NCBI RefSeq assembly: GCF_029784165.1
Contig: NC_073696.1
Location: forward strand, 178,491,825 to 178,555,824
Origin: Wyeomyia smithii
Lineage: Eukaryota; Arthropoda; Insecta; Diptera; Culicidae
Length of the DNA stretch: 64,000 nucleotides
Direction: 5' to 3'
The notes beneath the pieces are model-generated. The model did not search any database. It worked only from the letters and a program-made list of their open reading frames with translations, and was not told the origin of the DNA. Of this stretch, positions 61,755-64,000 are shown in pieces; positions within the stretch are counted from its first letter, which is position 1, and the number at the start of each line of letters is the position of its first letter. A program made the translations under genes and the position numbers.

Positions 61755-63067
61755 TACTAGCTCCAAGTAAATTTTATCATTCCTTGCATCAAATACAAAT
61801 TATAAATTCATAAAAAAATTGTTTTTTACTGAATGCGATCATATTCTGATTATTGAGCAAGTTTGCATTATGGTAAATTTTTGACTGAGTTAAATAATAA
61901 TGCCGATTAAACCGCTAGATTGATGCAACTACTAAACTCGGGTAAGTGGCTAATGACCCTAAGGGTTAAAACCAGTATAAGTATATACATAAAAAGAATT
62001 TAGCGGTGTTTTGACCAACTGGTTATAACTGGGCATAAACTAAACTCGGGAATATCTTTTGATAATACTAATCAACACAGGTGTGACCCTAAGGCTTAAA
62101 CTACAAAAAATGAAAGATTATAGGTTTTTAGTCATTCCTGTGAGTTTTGGTGGCCCCCGTCACTATCATTTTTTCAGAGACTTAAATGATTTTTTTCGTA
62201 AACATAATGTTGAAGCGACGAACCCGGCGAGCAATTACTATGCGAACTGTCACGTAAGTTGACGCGTGTTGGTAATGGATAGGAGCACTAAAGTTCACAA
62301 GAATAGTTGAAAAGCTATAATCTTTCTCTGGCAACTATTTCGAGCGTTAGGGCAGCACCTATTTTCACTTTTGTGGACCAGTGTAATTGAGCTAAAAGAT
62401 TGTCAGTGGTGTGTTTCAAAATTAAAACGAGGAAAAGATGGAGAAATGCGAATTATTTCGATCGTCCGCGGTTACTGAGAAAAAGAGCGAGATTTTAAAT
62501 TTAAAATTCCGCGTAGTTTTGTCGTTATCAACGACGTTTTGGCGAGTGGTAACAAAATCTCAACTACTTCCGTTACATAAATTTAGGTCGCCAGAAGGTG
62601 CCATTGTGTCTCGCAATAGTAACACCGGCAAATTTGTTTAATTCATTCTCATTTCGGATTACCATTTGCCGTTGATGAACAGACAATAATAATATATAAC
62701 AGCCGCTAGATTTGAGAGTGGACGATTTTCGTGACACTTTCGATTCTTCAGTTTGTACTCCTATTCCAGAATGTTGTCGTGAGACGTAATTTTTGCTTAA
62801 AAAAATTCAATTTCAACATGCTTCATTATATTTACACTGCAATAATTTTAAAAGATTCAGAAAGTTATTTAATAACTTGTGGTAAAAGCGCAAAGCAATT
62901 TATATTTTATTGTCAGGTGAATTAAATCTTGTTTAACATTTGAACCAATTATATGTAAGAAGCAAAGCAGATGATGAGATCACCTCACCACAGATTATTC
63001 AACAGTTCTTGTTCCCTGCAAAACAAAAATAAATTACAAAATCGAATCATTTTTCAATATATATGCA
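61755..63067. other. Unassigned, AT-rich
   Basis: The phrase GGTGTGACCCTAAGGCTTAA near 62080 resembles TGGCTAATGACCCTAAGGGTTAA near 61949. No gene recognised. Confidence 0.35.
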
Positions 63068-63068
63068 G

Positions 63069-63361
63069 ATGCACTCCAACCGTGCAAAGTTAAACGTTGC
63101 TGTGCAGGAAAACCTCCTGATCTATCTAGCGAACCGTGTCAAACTGACGCTTCGTTGATGAATTCGAAACCAATTTCCAATTTTTCTCCAAATCGTTCCA
63201 TCCGTAGCATATTGCACGTGCAAGCGGTATTTCCCACCGACGACGATGAGAATCGAATGGAGTCAGCGTGTGCAGAAAAGTTTAATCCGTGCTCAGATGT
63301 TACACCGTCTGCAGATGACGACAACTATGGCGATACTGGTTCTTTCTTCGTTATTCGATAA
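63069..63361 (+). CDS. Possible host exon, unknown protein
   Basis: A 97-codon open frame follows an acceptor-like site (TTTTTCAATATATATGCAG). It reads DALQPCKVKRCCAGKPPDLS, continues with SIRSILHVQAVFPTDDDEN, and ends DDDNYGDTGSFFVIR with a stop at 63359-63361. It is acidic near the C-terminus, has six Cys, and its GC content is higher than in the surroundings, which favours coding. No domain is recognised and no partner exon was found. It could be a terminal exon or chance. A shorter frame starting at the in-frame Met at 63155 is the minimal alternative. Confidence 0.33.
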
Positions 63362-64000
63362 ATTGTTGCGAGCTTCTCCGGTACTTGGCAATCCGGTCGT
63401 AGTGAACCGAGCGCAGGAGTGCATCTGAAAATCCGATGAATAATGTATAACTATTTGTTCCACGACGTCTCAATCTGCACGCGCATCAGAGGTATGCATT
63501 TGCAAGGGGTGACGCTACTGTAAAGCTGGTTCAAGTGTGCAATTTAATCCGCACACCGGAACTATTGCATATTATTTCCGCTAACGGGCATAAAAATTGA
63601 AATGCTATAGGAAGCATATTCCAATCACAAGGGCAAGATATCTCTGCAAATAAATTCAAAAACGAAATAGATATTTCTTGCATGAAATTGCTACCTGACG
63701 TTGAATATCACGTTCCAGCTAGTACAAGCTGTACAATGTTCATCATCGTCAAAGTCAGCATTATAGGAAAACATACCGGGACGCATATCGAATAGCTTTC
63801 AGTTGTGTGCTATTTAACAGCATGATAGAGTTTCACGAAAAATTGGACAATTTGCGAATATTCTCTGAGCGAACATGTAGCTGAAGCGAAATTTATTTAC
63901 AAACTTTGTCAGTTTGCTGTATGTTAACAGTAAACAGTAGAGCAGCTCTGCCTGCGTTTAGATAAATCAGTGCAAAGTTTGTAACAATGTAACATTAAGT
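63362..64000. other. Unassigned
   Basis: No gene or repeat recognised. Confidence 0.35.

Overview
This is nuclear DNA from a dipteran insect, most likely a mosquito and probably the Aedes type with a large repeat-rich genome. The evidence is a DD37E (ITmD37E-type) transposase, R1- and Jockey-type LINEs, tRNA-derived SINEs, many TA-target MITEs, long AT-rich non-coding stretches, and introns with standard GT/AG signals. No bacterial operons, rRNA genes, tRNA genes or CRISPR arrays were seen.

Host genes are almost absent. The one convincing host exon is at 5158-5280 on the minus strand. It encodes part of a SUEL/galactose-binding lectin domain resembling EVA-1/EVA1C-type proteins and has clean splice sites on both sides. 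A weaker exon candidate lies at 63069-63361 on the plus strand. Much of the window may be one very large intron or the upstream flank of the lectin-domain gene.

Layout. 1-1150: 3' part of a DD37E transposon with an open transposase. 1165-3290: decayed LINE. 4366-4694: pogo-like MITE. 5158-5280: host exon. 7291-8444: mariner-type transposase pseudogene split by a 60-bp hAT MITE. 8590-18235: a nested transposon pile. In it a minus-strand Ty3/gypsy pol is split by a Jockey LINE (13-bp target duplication), whose (TA)n tract carries a head-to-tail array of R1 retrotransposons (truncated copy A, near-complete copy B, tail-only copy D). 18380-19286: decayed R1-like relic. 20659-21683: non-autonomous hAT with an 8-bp duplication. 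24-34 kb: mostly MITEs, SINEs and tandem repeats. 36-41.6 kb: SINE, 120-bp LINE insert, minus-strand R1 copy C split by a 1.09-kb pogo-like element with a psq-type helix-turn-helix fragment, and further LINE fragments. 42-45 kb: nested repeats with a minisatellite-like block. 50.8-52.6 kb: Jockey/CR1-like LINE with FADD changed to FAND. 53-62 kb: MITEs, SINE copies, LTR-like direct repeats and a long foldback hairpin.

Nearly all genes here act only in their own transposition, and most are dead. The DD37E transposase is the one with an uninterrupted frame and all three catalytic residues. The most notable feature is the R1 array, in which every observed boundary lies in or beside poly(A)/(TA)n; this suggests an R1 lineage that targets TA microsatellites.
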